NCBI RefSeq assembly: GCF_039523235.1
Contig: NZ_BAAAEX010000001.1
From: Castellaniella ginsengisoli
GTDB lineage: Bacteria; Pseudomonadota; Gammaproteobacteria; Burkholderiales; Burkholderiaceae_B
Reading direction: 5' to 3' (one strand)
DNA length: 64,000 nt
Shown: in pieces, positions 7,701-14,538 of the stretch
Position numbering within the stretch: the stretch's first letter is position 1
Layout of the letters: each line of letters begins with the position of its first letter
Notes under the pieces: generated by a model
The model's input: the letters and a program-made list of their open reading frames with translations, nothing else
Told to the model about the DNA's origin: nothing
Database searches by the model: none
Program-made: the position numbers and the translations under genes

Positions 7701-8003
7701 CTACTCCATTTCGACTGTTGCGGCGTCGATGTCATCATATTCAGCGTGCGTGCCGATGAACTTCACATAGACGACGCCCAAGCGGTAAGCGATGGCTGCA
7801 ACCAATCGATAGTCATTGCCTTTGACATTGAACACGACGCGCCGGTTGCCAAGGATGCTGGCGTTGGCATAGCGGGCCTTGATGTCTGCTGGCTGCTGCC
7901 AATTGGCCTGGCGAACTTCGTCTACCCAGACCTGGATAGCTTGTTTTGCGTCTGGGTGCCGATCCCAGAAGCGCCTTAAGGTGCGCGTGGCAATGATGCG
8001 CAT
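7701..8003 (-). CDS. higB: HigB-type mRNA interferase toxin
   Basis: A 100-residue RelE-superfamily toxin of the HigB/YgjN branch: MRIIATRTLRRFWDRHPDA, then NRRVVFNVKGNDYRLVAAI and VYVKFIGTHAEYDDID. The Tyr/Arg/His-containing strands (F.V.GN.YRL and FIGTHAEYD) are the expected ribosome/mRNA-facing positions. The toxin-first order is normal for this class. A perfect 21-bp palindrome lies 10-30 nt upstream of its ATG. Confidence 0.9.
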   Translation of the reverse strand: MRIIATRTLRRFWDRHPDAKQAIQVWVDEVRQANWQQPADIKARYANASILGNRRVVFNVKGNDYRLVAAIAYRLGVVYVKFIGTHAEYDDIDAATVEME

Positions 8004-8012
8004 GGTTCAATC

Positions 8013-8033
8013 ATAGTCCCAATTTGGGACTAT
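8013..8033 (-). promoter_or_regulatory. 21-bp palindromic operator for higBA
   Basis: ATAGTCCCAA (8013-8022) and TTGGGACTAT (8024-8033) are exact inverted copies around a single central T. The site ends 10 nt upstream of the higB start codon, where it would cover the promoter or the transcription start. It is the likely binding site of the HigA dimer. Confidence 0.75.
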
Positions 8034-8123
8034 CGCAATAAGTAGTCGGACCTACAAACTACCCGCTTTCACTGTAGCGAGCTATTCGCAAAAGCCGAGG
8101 TCGGCCGAAGGCGACTGGTACGA

Positions 8124-8149
8124 TTCCATGAATGCTTCTCTTCATGGAA
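8124..8149. repeat. Inverted repeat in the galE leader
   Basis: TTCCATGAA (8124-8132) and TTCATGGAA (8141-8149) are perfect 9-bp inverted copies with an 8-nt spacer, ending 11 nt before the preferred galE ATG. It could be an operator or an mRNA hairpin close to the ribosome binding region. No protein partner is obvious. Confidence 0.5.
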
Positions 8150-8160
8150 CCACACCCCGC

Positions 8161-9165
8161 ATGAACATCCTGCTCACCGGCGGCACGGGCTACATCGGCA
8201 GCCACACCGCCACCGTCCTGGCGCAACAGGGCCACCACGTCGTGTTGTTCGACAACCTGTCCAACAGCAGCGAGGCCGTCGTCGGCCAACTGGCGCGCAT
8301 CCTGGGCGCGGCGCCAATCTTCGTTCGGGGCGACGTGTGCGACGAGGCCTTGCTGGCCCGCACCCTGCGCGACCACGCCATCGAGGCCGTCATCCACTTC
8401 GCCGGCCTGAAGGCCGTGGGCGAATCCGTCGAAAAACCGCTGGACTACTTCTGCAACAACGTCCAGGGCACGCTCTGCCTGCTGCAAGCCATGCGTGCCG
8501 GCGGCGTGCGCACCCTGGTCTTCAGCAGCAGCGCCACCGTCTATGGCGAGCCGCAATCCCTGCCCCTGGACGAGCGCCACCCCACGCGCGCCGTCAACCC
8601 CTACGGCCGCAGCAAGCTGCACATCGAGGAAATCCTGAGCGATCTGGCGGCCTCCGATCCGGCCTGGCGCCTGGCCTGCCTGCGCTACTTCAACCCGGTG
8701 GGCGCGCACGACAGCGGCCTGATCGGTGAAAGCCCGCGAGGCGTGCCCAACAACCTCATGCCCTACGTCGTCCAGGTCGCCGCCGGCCAGCGGGCCGAGC
8801 TGAGCGTGTTCGGCAACGACTACCCCACGCCCGACGGCACCGGCGTGCGGGACTACATCCACGTCATGGACCTGGCCGAGGGCCACGCCGCCGCCCTGGG
8901 CTTTCTGGCCGGCCACCCCGGCTGGCATGCGATCAACCTGGGCACCGGGCGCGGCCACAGCGTGCTGGAGCTCGTCCGCGCCTTCGAGCAGGCGTCCGGG
9001 CGCCCCGTGCCTTACCGCATCCAGCCGCGCCGCCCGGGCGACGTCGCCGCCTGCTATGCCGATCCCGCCAAAGCCCGCCGGGATCTGGGCTGGACGGCCG
9101 CCCGCACGCTCGAGGACATGTGCCGCAGCGCGTGGAAGTACCAGCAGGGGGCGGCGGTGGCTTGA
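8161..9165 (+). CDS. galE: UDP-glucose 4-epimerase
   Basis: A 334-residue extended short-chain dehydrogenase. It has the NAD-binding GGTGYIGS (7-14), the SSSATVYG segment (122-129) with the catalytic Ser, and the YxxxK pair Tyr148/Lys152 (NPYGRSK). The closing YIHVMDLAEGH and INLGTGRGHSVLE segments are typical of bacterial GalE. It interconverts UDP-Glc/UDP-Gal and, in some members, the N-acetylated forms, providing precursors for the neighbouring glycan genes. An ATG 33 nt upstream lies inside the inverted repeat and is disfavoured. Confidence 0.94.
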   Translation: MNILLTGGTGYIGSHTATVLAQQGHHVVLFDNLSNSSEAVVGQLARILGAAPIFVRGDVCDEALLARTLRDHAIEAVIHFAGLKAVGESVEKPLDYFCNNVQGTLCLLQAMRAGGVRTLVFSSSATVYGEPQSLPLDERHPTRAVNPYGRSKLHIEEILSDLAASDPAWRLACLRYFNPVGAHDSGLIGESPRGVPNNLMPYVVQVAAGQRAELSVFGNDYPTPDGTGVRDYIHVMDLAEGHAAALGFLAGHPGWHAINLGTGRGHSVLELVRAFEQASGRPVPYRIQPRRPGDVAACYADPAKARRDLGWTAARTLEDMCRSAWKYQQGAAVA

Positions 9166-9226
9166 CCCATCTTAAGTCCACCGCAACTCAACCCCCCATT
9201 CCCTTCCGTCTTCTGTAAAACCGGGT

Positions 9227-9243
9227 TGTCACATTCAGTGACA
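9227..9243. repeat. Small inverted repeat upstream of the autotransporter gene
   Basis: TGTCAC (9227-9232) and GTGACA (9238-9243) face each other around ATTCA, 24 nt before the autotransporter ATG. It resembles a short regulator half-site pair, but no factor can be named. An AGGAG ribosome site lies between it and the start codon. Confidence 0.35.
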
Positions 9244-9266
9244 CAAAACCTCTACAGGAGACAAAA

Positions 9267-11381
9267 ATGTCCATCTTCAGAACCCCTCTCTTGCGCGCCA
9301 TCCTGGCGCTGCTTTGCCTGGGCCTGCCGCCGCCCGGCCTGACGCAGGTGTTGCCCGAGGCGCCGTGGGATGATTCCCCGGCGCCTTTTGTTTTGCGCGG
9401 CGAATGGATCGCCGTGGATGAAGACCGGCGCATCGCGCGGGGGCTGCACCTGGAGGGCGCCAGCGGATTCCGGGTCGCCGGCGGCCGGACCCTGGAACTG
9501 CAAGGCCCCATTCTGGGCCACCCGGTCGATCCCCTGCTGCCCATTCCGTTCTGGAAACTGGGCGGTGGGCATCTGGAACTGGCCGGCGCGAGCGCCACGA
9601 ACGGCCAGATCGTGCTGGCCGAGGGCAGCCTGGGCCTGGCGCACGAAAGCGCCCTGGGCGTGCCGGGCAACAGTCTGGAAATGTCGGCCGGTACCCGCCT
9701 GGAGCTGCGCCCCGGCATCCGTATCGGGCAAGCGATGCAGGTGCGCTCCGCCGACACCGCCCGCACGCCGCCCGCGCACTGGGGCCTGCCCCCCATCGCC
9801 GGCCTGGGCGCCGCCGCCGTGTGGCGCGTGCCGGCGGGCGAGGCCACTTGGGCGGGCGGGATCCAGACCAATGCCCCGATCGTCAAGGACGGCGCCGGCA
9901 CTTTGCGGCTGGCGGGCGCGGGATTCAGCATCGACCGCGACCCGCTCGTCCTGGCGCAGGGCGGCCTGCACATCGGGCAACTGTGGTGGGGGCCTGTGCT
10001 GACCCGACCCGGCACCGTGCTGTCCGGTACCGGCCAGGTGGACGAGGCCCGTATCGCCGGCCTGCTGAGCCCGGGCGATACGGATCAGACCGGCACCCTG
10101 ATGATCGGCCAGCGCCTGGCCCTGCTGCCGGGCGCCCAGACCCGCATCCGCATCGATGCCGGCGGCCAGGCCGACCGGATCTGGTCTTTCGGCACGGCGC
10201 GCCTGGGCGGCGAGCTGGCGATCGAGCCTGTGCCCGGCGCCTGGACGCCCGATCGTCGCTGGATCATCGTCCAGGCCGATGGCGGCCTGGAATACGGGGC
10301 GGATGGCGGCGGCGATCCTGTGCCCGGCGATGGCCGCTACACCCGGGTCGTCAGCGCCTTGCGCTACCTGGATCCCGTGCTGGACTACGGCCCTACCACC
10401 GTGACGCTGGGCCTGCGGCACAACACCCTGGGCCTGAACACCGCCGACGCCGCCTGGCGCGGCGCCCTGCTGGACGACAGCCGCTTCATGAGGGACGCCG
10501 CGCTGGCGCATACCGCCGGGGGCCGGGCCTGGGCGCAGAGCTGGGCCGCCAACACCGGACGGCAAGCCGCCCAAGGCCTGCCCGGCGACGACCGGGATAC
10601 CGGCGGCCTGCAGATCGGCGTCAGCCGCGCGGTGGGCGGGCAGGGCGCCCTGGCGGTCTTCGGGGGCGCGCAGGATACGCGCCTGGCCACCGGGCCGGGT
10701 GCCTGGCCCCCGGCTGGCACCGGGGCCGGCGGCGCCTACCGCCTGCGGGACCGGTCCGCGCACCTGGGCCTGGGCGCCAGCCTGACGCGCCCAGGCTGGC
10801 ATCTGACCCTGGGGATCGCGCAATCCTGGCACCGTGCCGAGCTGAGCCGCCAGGCCGACCCGGACGAGCCCTCGCTGCGCAGCCGCCCCGCCGCACGGCT
10901 GGCCCAGGCCTGGGCGCAGGTGGCGCCCGAGAGGCCGTTGGCCCTGGGTGCATGGCAATGGATGCCCTATGCCCAGGCCGTCTGGCTGCGCCTGCATCGC
11001 CCGGCCGTGAAGGAAAGCGGCGGCCTCGCCGCCGTCGCGCTGGAGGCCGCGGCCGACCACCGCTGGCTGGGGCAGGTGGGGGTCAGGATCGGGCGCCCCT
11101 GGGCCACCCCGCATGGCGAGGCCCGGATGACCCTGGAGCTGGGCGTGCGCCGCTTGTGGGGCGGGACGGTTCCGAGCAGTGTCCAGGCCTATCGGGCCGA
11201 TCCGGGGCGGCAGTTTGAGACTGGAGGCCTGCCCCTGCCGCGTCATGCCCTGCGCCTGGACCTGGGCGTCCAGGCGCCCGTTGCGCGCAGCGCCCGCATT
11301 GGCTTCGCCTATACCGGCCAGCATGGGGCGGGGCAGAGGCAGCACGGGATGTGGCTGGGCGTGACGGGCAGTTTCAGATAA
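9267..11381 (+). CDS. Type V autotransporter with short passenger
   Basis: A 704-residue protein. Residues 1-27 form a Sec signal peptide (basic start, hydrophobic ALLCLGLP, cleavage near LTQ). Residues about 28-400 have the repetitive Gly-rich beta-helix look of passengers (ERGLHLEGASG-type and GAGTLRLAGAGFS motifs). A C-terminal beta-barrel of about 285 residues begins near GGRAWAQSWAAN (418) and ends in an aromatic-terminated strand (WLGVTGSFR). It would be secreted across the outer membrane. No protease triad or obvious adhesin motif is seen, so function is unknown. It stands alone between galE and the glycan array. Confidence 0.82.
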   Translation: MSIFRTPLLRAILALLCLGLPPPGLTQVLPEAPWDDSPAPFVLRGEWIAVDEDRRIARGLHLEGASGFRVAGGRTLELQGPILGHPVDPLLPIPFWKLGGGHLELAGASATNGQIVLAEGSLGLAHESALGVPGNSLEMSAGTRLELRPGIRIGQAMQVRSADTARTPPAHWGLPPIAGLGAAAVWRVPAGEATWAGGIQTNAPIVKDGAGTLRLAGAGFSIDRDPLVLAQGGLHIGQLWWGPVLTRPGTVLSGTGQVDEARIAGLLSPGDTDQTGTLMIGQRLALLPGAQTRIRIDAGGQADRIWSFGTARLGGELAIEPVPGAWTPDRRWIIVQADGGLEYGADGGGDPVPGDGRYTRVVSALRYLDPVLDYGPTTVTLGLRHNTLGLNTADAAWRGALLDDSRFMRDAALAHTAGGRAWAQSWAANTGRQAAQGLPGDDRDTGGLQIGVSRAVGGQGALAVFGGAQDTRLATGPGAWPPAGTGAGGAYRLRDRSAHLGLGASLTRPGWHLTLGIAQSWHRAELSRQADPDEPSLRSRPAARLAQAWAQVAPERPLALGAWQWMPYAQAVWLRLHRPAVKESGGLAAVALEAAADHRWLGQVGVRIGRPWATPHGEARMTLELGVRRLWGGTVPSSVQAYRADPGRQFETGGLPLPRHALRLDLGVQAPVARSARIGFAYTGQHGAGQRQHGMWLGVTGSFR

Positions 11382-11424
11382 ATCCTGTGGCTACTTCTTT
11401 GTTTTAGTGCTTGGCCAGGTGATG

Positions 11425-11430
11425 TATGAT
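11425..11430 (+). promoter_or_regulatory. Candidate -10 box of the glycan operon promoter
   Basis: TATGAT at 11425-11430 is a good -10 match and lies 52 nt upstream of the ops element. That leaves a plausible transcribed leader containing ops. No convincing -35 is seen at 17 +/- 1 nt (only AT-rich TTTTAG-like sequence), so confidence is limited. Confidence 0.35.
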
Positions 11431-11481
11431 CGCGTTCACCCGATGAACATCGCCTGGCGCTTGCTGACCGTGTCACAGCAC

Positions 11482-11493
11482 GGCGGTAGCGTG
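11482..11493 (+). promoter_or_regulatory. ops element (RfaH recruitment site) at the head of the glycan operon
   Basis: GGCGGTAGCGTG matches the 12-nt core of the enterobacterial operon polarity suppressor sequence and is followed by C. It lies in the untranslated leader, 38 nt before the first gene (wbpD). In E. coli this sequence in the non-template strand of the paused complex recruits RfaH to suppress Rho-dependent polarity. An RfaH-like gene lies 6.3 kb upstream at 4682-5187, which makes a functional ops very likely. Confidence 0.85.
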
Positions 11494-11531
11494 CCTGAAA
11501 TGCCTGCAACATCTTCCAGCGTCCAGAACCC

Positions 11532-12107
11532 ATGACCCATTACCAACATGAAACCGCCATCGTCGATCCCGGCGCCCAGATCGGCGAAGGATCGCGCGTC
11601 TGGCATTTCGTCCACGTCTGCGGCGGCGCCCGTATCGGCGCCGAGGTGTCTTTGGGGCAGAACGTCTTCGTCGGCAACAAAGTCGTGATCGGCGACCGCT
11701 GCAAGATCCAGAACAACGTCTCCGTCTACGACAACGTCACCCTGGAAGAAGGCGTGTTCTGCGGCCCCAGCATGGTGTTCACCAACGTCTACAACCCGCG
11801 CTCGCTGATCGAGCGCAAAGACGAATACCGCGACACCCTGGTCAAGAAGGGCGCCACCCTGGGCGCCAACTGCACCGTCGTCTGCGGCGTTACCATCGGC
11901 GAATACGCCTTCATCGGCGCGGGCGCCGTCGTCAACAAGGACGTCAAGCCCTACGCCCTGATGGTCGGCGTGCCGGCGCGCCAGATCGGCTGGATGAGCC
12001 AGCACGGCGAACAACTGGATCTGCCCCTGAGCGGCGACGGCGAGACCGCCTGCATCCATACCGGCGCCATCTACCGCCTGACCGACGGCCAGTGCGAGCG
12101 CCTCTGA
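11532..12107 (+). CDS. wbpD: UDP-2-acetamido-3-amino-2,3-dideoxy-D-glucuronate N-acetyltransferase
   Basis: A 191-residue left-handed parallel beta-helix acetyltransferase with many hexapeptide turns (IGEGSRVWHFVHV, IGAEVSLGQNVFVG, VIGDRCKIQNNVSV, LGANCTVVCGVTIGEYAFIG). The WHFVHV and NVYNPRS segments are typical of WbpD/WlbB. It acetylates the 3-amino group to give UDP-GlcNAc3NAcA, the step before WbpI. It is the first gene behind the ops site and is followed 25 nt later by wbpE. Confidence 0.92.
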   Translation: MTHYQHETAIVDPGAQIGEGSRVWHFVHVCGGARIGAEVSLGQNVFVGNKVVIGDRCKIQNNVSVYDNVTLEEGVFCGPSMVFTNVYNPRSLIERKDEYRDTLVKKGATLGANCTVVCGVTIGEYAFIGAGAVVNKDVKPYALMVGVPARQIGWMSQHGEQLDLPLSGDGETACIHTGAIYRLTDGQCERL

Positions 12108-12132
12108 TCCCTACCCAGAAAGAACCCAGACC

Positions 12133-13224
12133 ATGCAATTCGTCGACCTGCAGGCACAATACCAGCGCCTGAAAACCCAAATCGATGCCAACATCCAGCG
12201 CGTGCTGGCCCACGGCCAGTTCATCCTGGGGCCGGAAGTGGCCCAACTGGAAGAGCGGCTGGCCGATTACACCGGCGCCAAATACTGCATCACGGTCGCC
12301 AACGGCACCGACGCCCTGCAGATCGCCCAGATGGCGCTGGGCATCGGGCCGGGGGATGAGGTCATCACTCCGGGTTTCACCTACATCGCCACCGCCGAAA
12401 CCGTCGCCCTGCTGGGCGCCAAGCCCGTCTACGTCGACATCGATCCGCGCACCTACACCCTGGACCCGGCCAGGCTGGAAGCCGCCATCACCCCGCGCAC
12501 CCGCGCCATCATTCCCGTCTCGTTGTACGGCCAGTGCGCCGACATGGACGCCATCAACGCTATCGCCGGCAAGCACGGGCTGACGGTCATCGAGGACGCG
12601 GCCCAAAGCCTGGGCGGCCGCTACAAGGGCCGCAAGAGCGGCAATTTGTCCACCATCGCCTGTACCAGCTTCTTTCCCAGCAAGCCCCTGGGCTGTTATG
12701 GGGACGGCGGCGCGATCTTTACCAACGATGACGCATTGGCGGTCGTGCTGCGCCAGATCGCCCGTCATGGGCAGGATCGCCGCTACCATCACATCCGCGT
12801 CGGCGTGAACAGCCGCCTGGACACCCTGCAGGCCGCCATCCTGCTGCCCAAGCTGGCCGTCCTGGACGACGAGATCGCCGCCCGACAGCGCGTGGCGGAC
12901 GCCTACACCCGTCTGTTCAATGAGGCCGGCATCCAGGCCACGCCGGTCATCGAGGCCCACAATGCCTGCGCCTGGGCGCAATACACCGTGCAACTCGATG
13001 GGCGCGATGCCGTGCAGGCCGCCCTGAAAGCCGCCGGCATCCCCACGGCCGTCCATTACCCCATCCCCCTGAACCGCCAACCGGCGGTGGCGGATGACGG
13101 CGTTTCGCTGCCGGTTGGCGATGCCGTGGCCGAGCGGGTGATGAGTTTGCCGATGCATCCGTATCTGGACGAGGCGGCTATCAGCCGCGTGGTCGATACC
13201 GTGGGGCAGTGCCAAGCGGCCTGA
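12133..13224 (+). CDS. wbpE: UDP-2-acetamido-2-deoxy-3-oxo-D-glucuronate aminotransferase
   Basis: A 363-residue DegT/DnrJ/EryC1 PLP enzyme. The PLP lysine is Lys184 (FFPSKPLGCYGDGGA), and VIEDAAQSLG (152-161) holds the cofactor-binding Asp. WbpE transfers an amino group from glutamate to the 3-keto sugar made by WbpB; the two enzymes act as a coupled pair. Sequence features (MQFVDLQAQY start, GQFILGPEV) fit WbpE/WlbC more closely than 4-aminotransferases such as PseC or PglE found later in the window. Confidence 0.92.
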   Translation: MQFVDLQAQYQRLKTQIDANIQRVLAHGQFILGPEVAQLEERLADYTGAKYCITVANGTDALQIAQMALGIGPGDEVITPGFTYIATAETVALLGAKPVYVDIDPRTYTLDPARLEAAITPRTRAIIPVSLYGQCADMDAINAIAGKHGLTVIEDAAQSLGGRYKGRKSGNLSTIACTSFFPSKPLGCYGDGGAIFTNDDALAVVLRQIARHGQDRRYHHIRVGVNSRLDTLQAAILLPKLAVLDDEIAARQRVADAYTRLFNEAGIQATPVIEAHNACAWAQYTVQLDGRDAVQAALKAAGIPTAVHYPIPLNRQPAVADDGVSLPVGDAVAERVMSLPMHPYLDEAAISRVVDTVGQCQAA

Positions 13225-13258
13225 TTCATCTGCCTTTTTATCCAGCCAAACGAGAGAC

Positions 13259-14203
13259 ATGAAGAACTTCGCTCTGATCGGCGCCGCCGGCTACATCGCT
13301 CCGCGCCATATGAAAGCCATCAAGGACACCGGCCACCGGCTGGTGGCCGCCCTGGATCCCAACGATTCCGTGGGCATCATCGACAGCCACTTTCCGGATG
13401 CGGAATTTTTTACGGAATTCGAACGGTTCGACCGCCACATCGACAAGATGCGCCGCTCGGGCGACGACAAGCGCATCGACTACGTGTCTATTTGCTCACC
13501 CAACTACCTGCACGATTCGCATATGCGTTTCGCCCTGCGGTCCGGCGCAGACGCCATCTGCGAAAAACCGCTGGTGCTGAACCCCTGGAACATCGACGGC
13601 CTGCAGGAAATCGAGCGCGATACAGGTCGCAAGGTCAACACCATCCTGCAATTGCGCGTGCACCCCGCCATCGTGGCCCTGCGCAAGCAAGTCGCAGAGC
13701 AGAAGAAAAACACCAAGCACGAAGTAGACCTGACCTACATCACGTCTCGCGGCCACTGGTATCTGCAGTCCTGGAAGGGCGATGTGAAAAAATCCGGCGG
13801 CATCGCCACCAATATCGGCGTGCACTTCTTCGACATGCTGCATTACATTTTTGGCAACCTGCAGGCCAATGTGGTGCATGCCAATGCGGAAACCTACGCG
13901 GGCGGCTACCTGGAATACGAACACGCCCGGGTGCGCTGGTTCTTGTCCGTGGATTATGCCGATGTGCCGGATACGCAGAAGGCCAGCGGCCAGCGCACAT
14001 TCCGATCCATTACCGTGGATGGTCAGGAAATCGAGTTTTCCGGCGGCTTCACCGATCTGCATACGCGCAGCTACGAGGGCATCCTGGCTGGGCAGGGGTT
14101 CGGGCTGGAGGAAAATCGTACCGCCATTCAGACTGTGTCGGCCATCCGTAATGCGCCTTTGGCCCCATTGACAGAGGACTACCATCCGTTCTTGAAAAAA
14201 TGA
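13259..14203 (+). CDS. wbpB: UDP-N-acetyl-2-amino-2-deoxyglucuronate 3-dehydrogenase
   Basis: A 314-residue Gfo/Idh/MocA oxidoreductase. It has an N-terminal Rossmann fold (MKNFALIGAAGYIAPRHM), CEKPLVLNPWNI (about 100-111) containing the family EKP motif, and GGIATNIGVHFFD in the C-terminal substrate domain. It oxidises C3 of UDP-GlcNAcA with NAD+, the reaction before WbpE. WbpA, which makes UDP-GlcNAcA, is not encoded in this window and must be supplied elsewhere. The stop overlaps the next ATG by 4 nt. Confidence 0.93.
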   Translation: MKNFALIGAAGYIAPRHMKAIKDTGHRLVAALDPNDSVGIIDSHFPDAEFFTEFERFDRHIDKMRRSGDDKRIDYVSICSPNYLHDSHMRFALRSGADAICEKPLVLNPWNIDGLQEIERDTGRKVNTILQLRVHPAIVALRKQVAEQKKNTKHEVDLTYITSRGHWYLQSWKGDVKKSGGIATNIGVHFFDMLHYIFGNLQANVVHANAETYAGGYLEYEHARVRWFLSVDYADVPDTQKASGQRTFRSITVDGQEIEFSGGFTDLHTRSYEGILAGQGFGLEENRTAIQTVSAIRNAPLAPLTEDYHPFLKK

Positions 14204-14538
14204 CCGAAGGCGTTTACGAAGAAAGCCACCTCAAAGTCCTGCGTCTGCTGGAAGCAGACCCGGGGCTGAGCCAGCGTGACTTGTCACAGGCTCTGGGAAT
14301 CAGCCTGGGGAAGACCAATTACTGCATGCGCGCCCTGCTGGACAAGGGGCTGATCAAGATGCAGAACTTTCGACATAGCGAAAACAAGCTGGGCTACGCC
14401 TACCTGCTGACCCCAGCAGGGATCGCTGCAAAGGCCGAACTCACACGCAGTTTCCTGAAGATCAAACAGAGGGAATACGAAGCCCTGAGGCGGGAGATCG
14501 AAGAGCTGCAGCGGGAAACAGAGGCAAACAGGAAATGA
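14200..14538 (+). CDS. MarR-type EPS-associated transcriptional regulator
   Basis: A 112-residue winged-helix protein: LKVLRLLEADPGLSQRDLSQALG followed by SLGKTNYCMRALLDKGLIK is the recognition helix region. A C-terminal coiled-coil-like tail (about 80-112, KIKQREYEALRREIEELQRE) may mediate dimerisation. This matches the small MarR-like family found inside exopolysaccharide/O-antigen clusters. It overlaps wbpB by 4 nt at one end and the acyltransferase gene by 4 nt at the other. It may tune the operon, but no target site can be named. Confidence 0.82.
   Translation: MTEGVYEESHLKVLRLLEADPGLSQRDLSQALGISLGKTNYCMRALLDKGLIKMQNFRHSENKLGYAYLLTPAGIAAKAELTRSFLKIKQREYEALRREIEELQRETEANRK

Noticed and set aside
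12071..12078. CTACCGCC (reverse of the ops core) here and at 10736-10743
   Set aside because: Both are in coding sequence (Tyr-Arg codons) and point away from any operon start; chance occurrences in GC-rich DNA.
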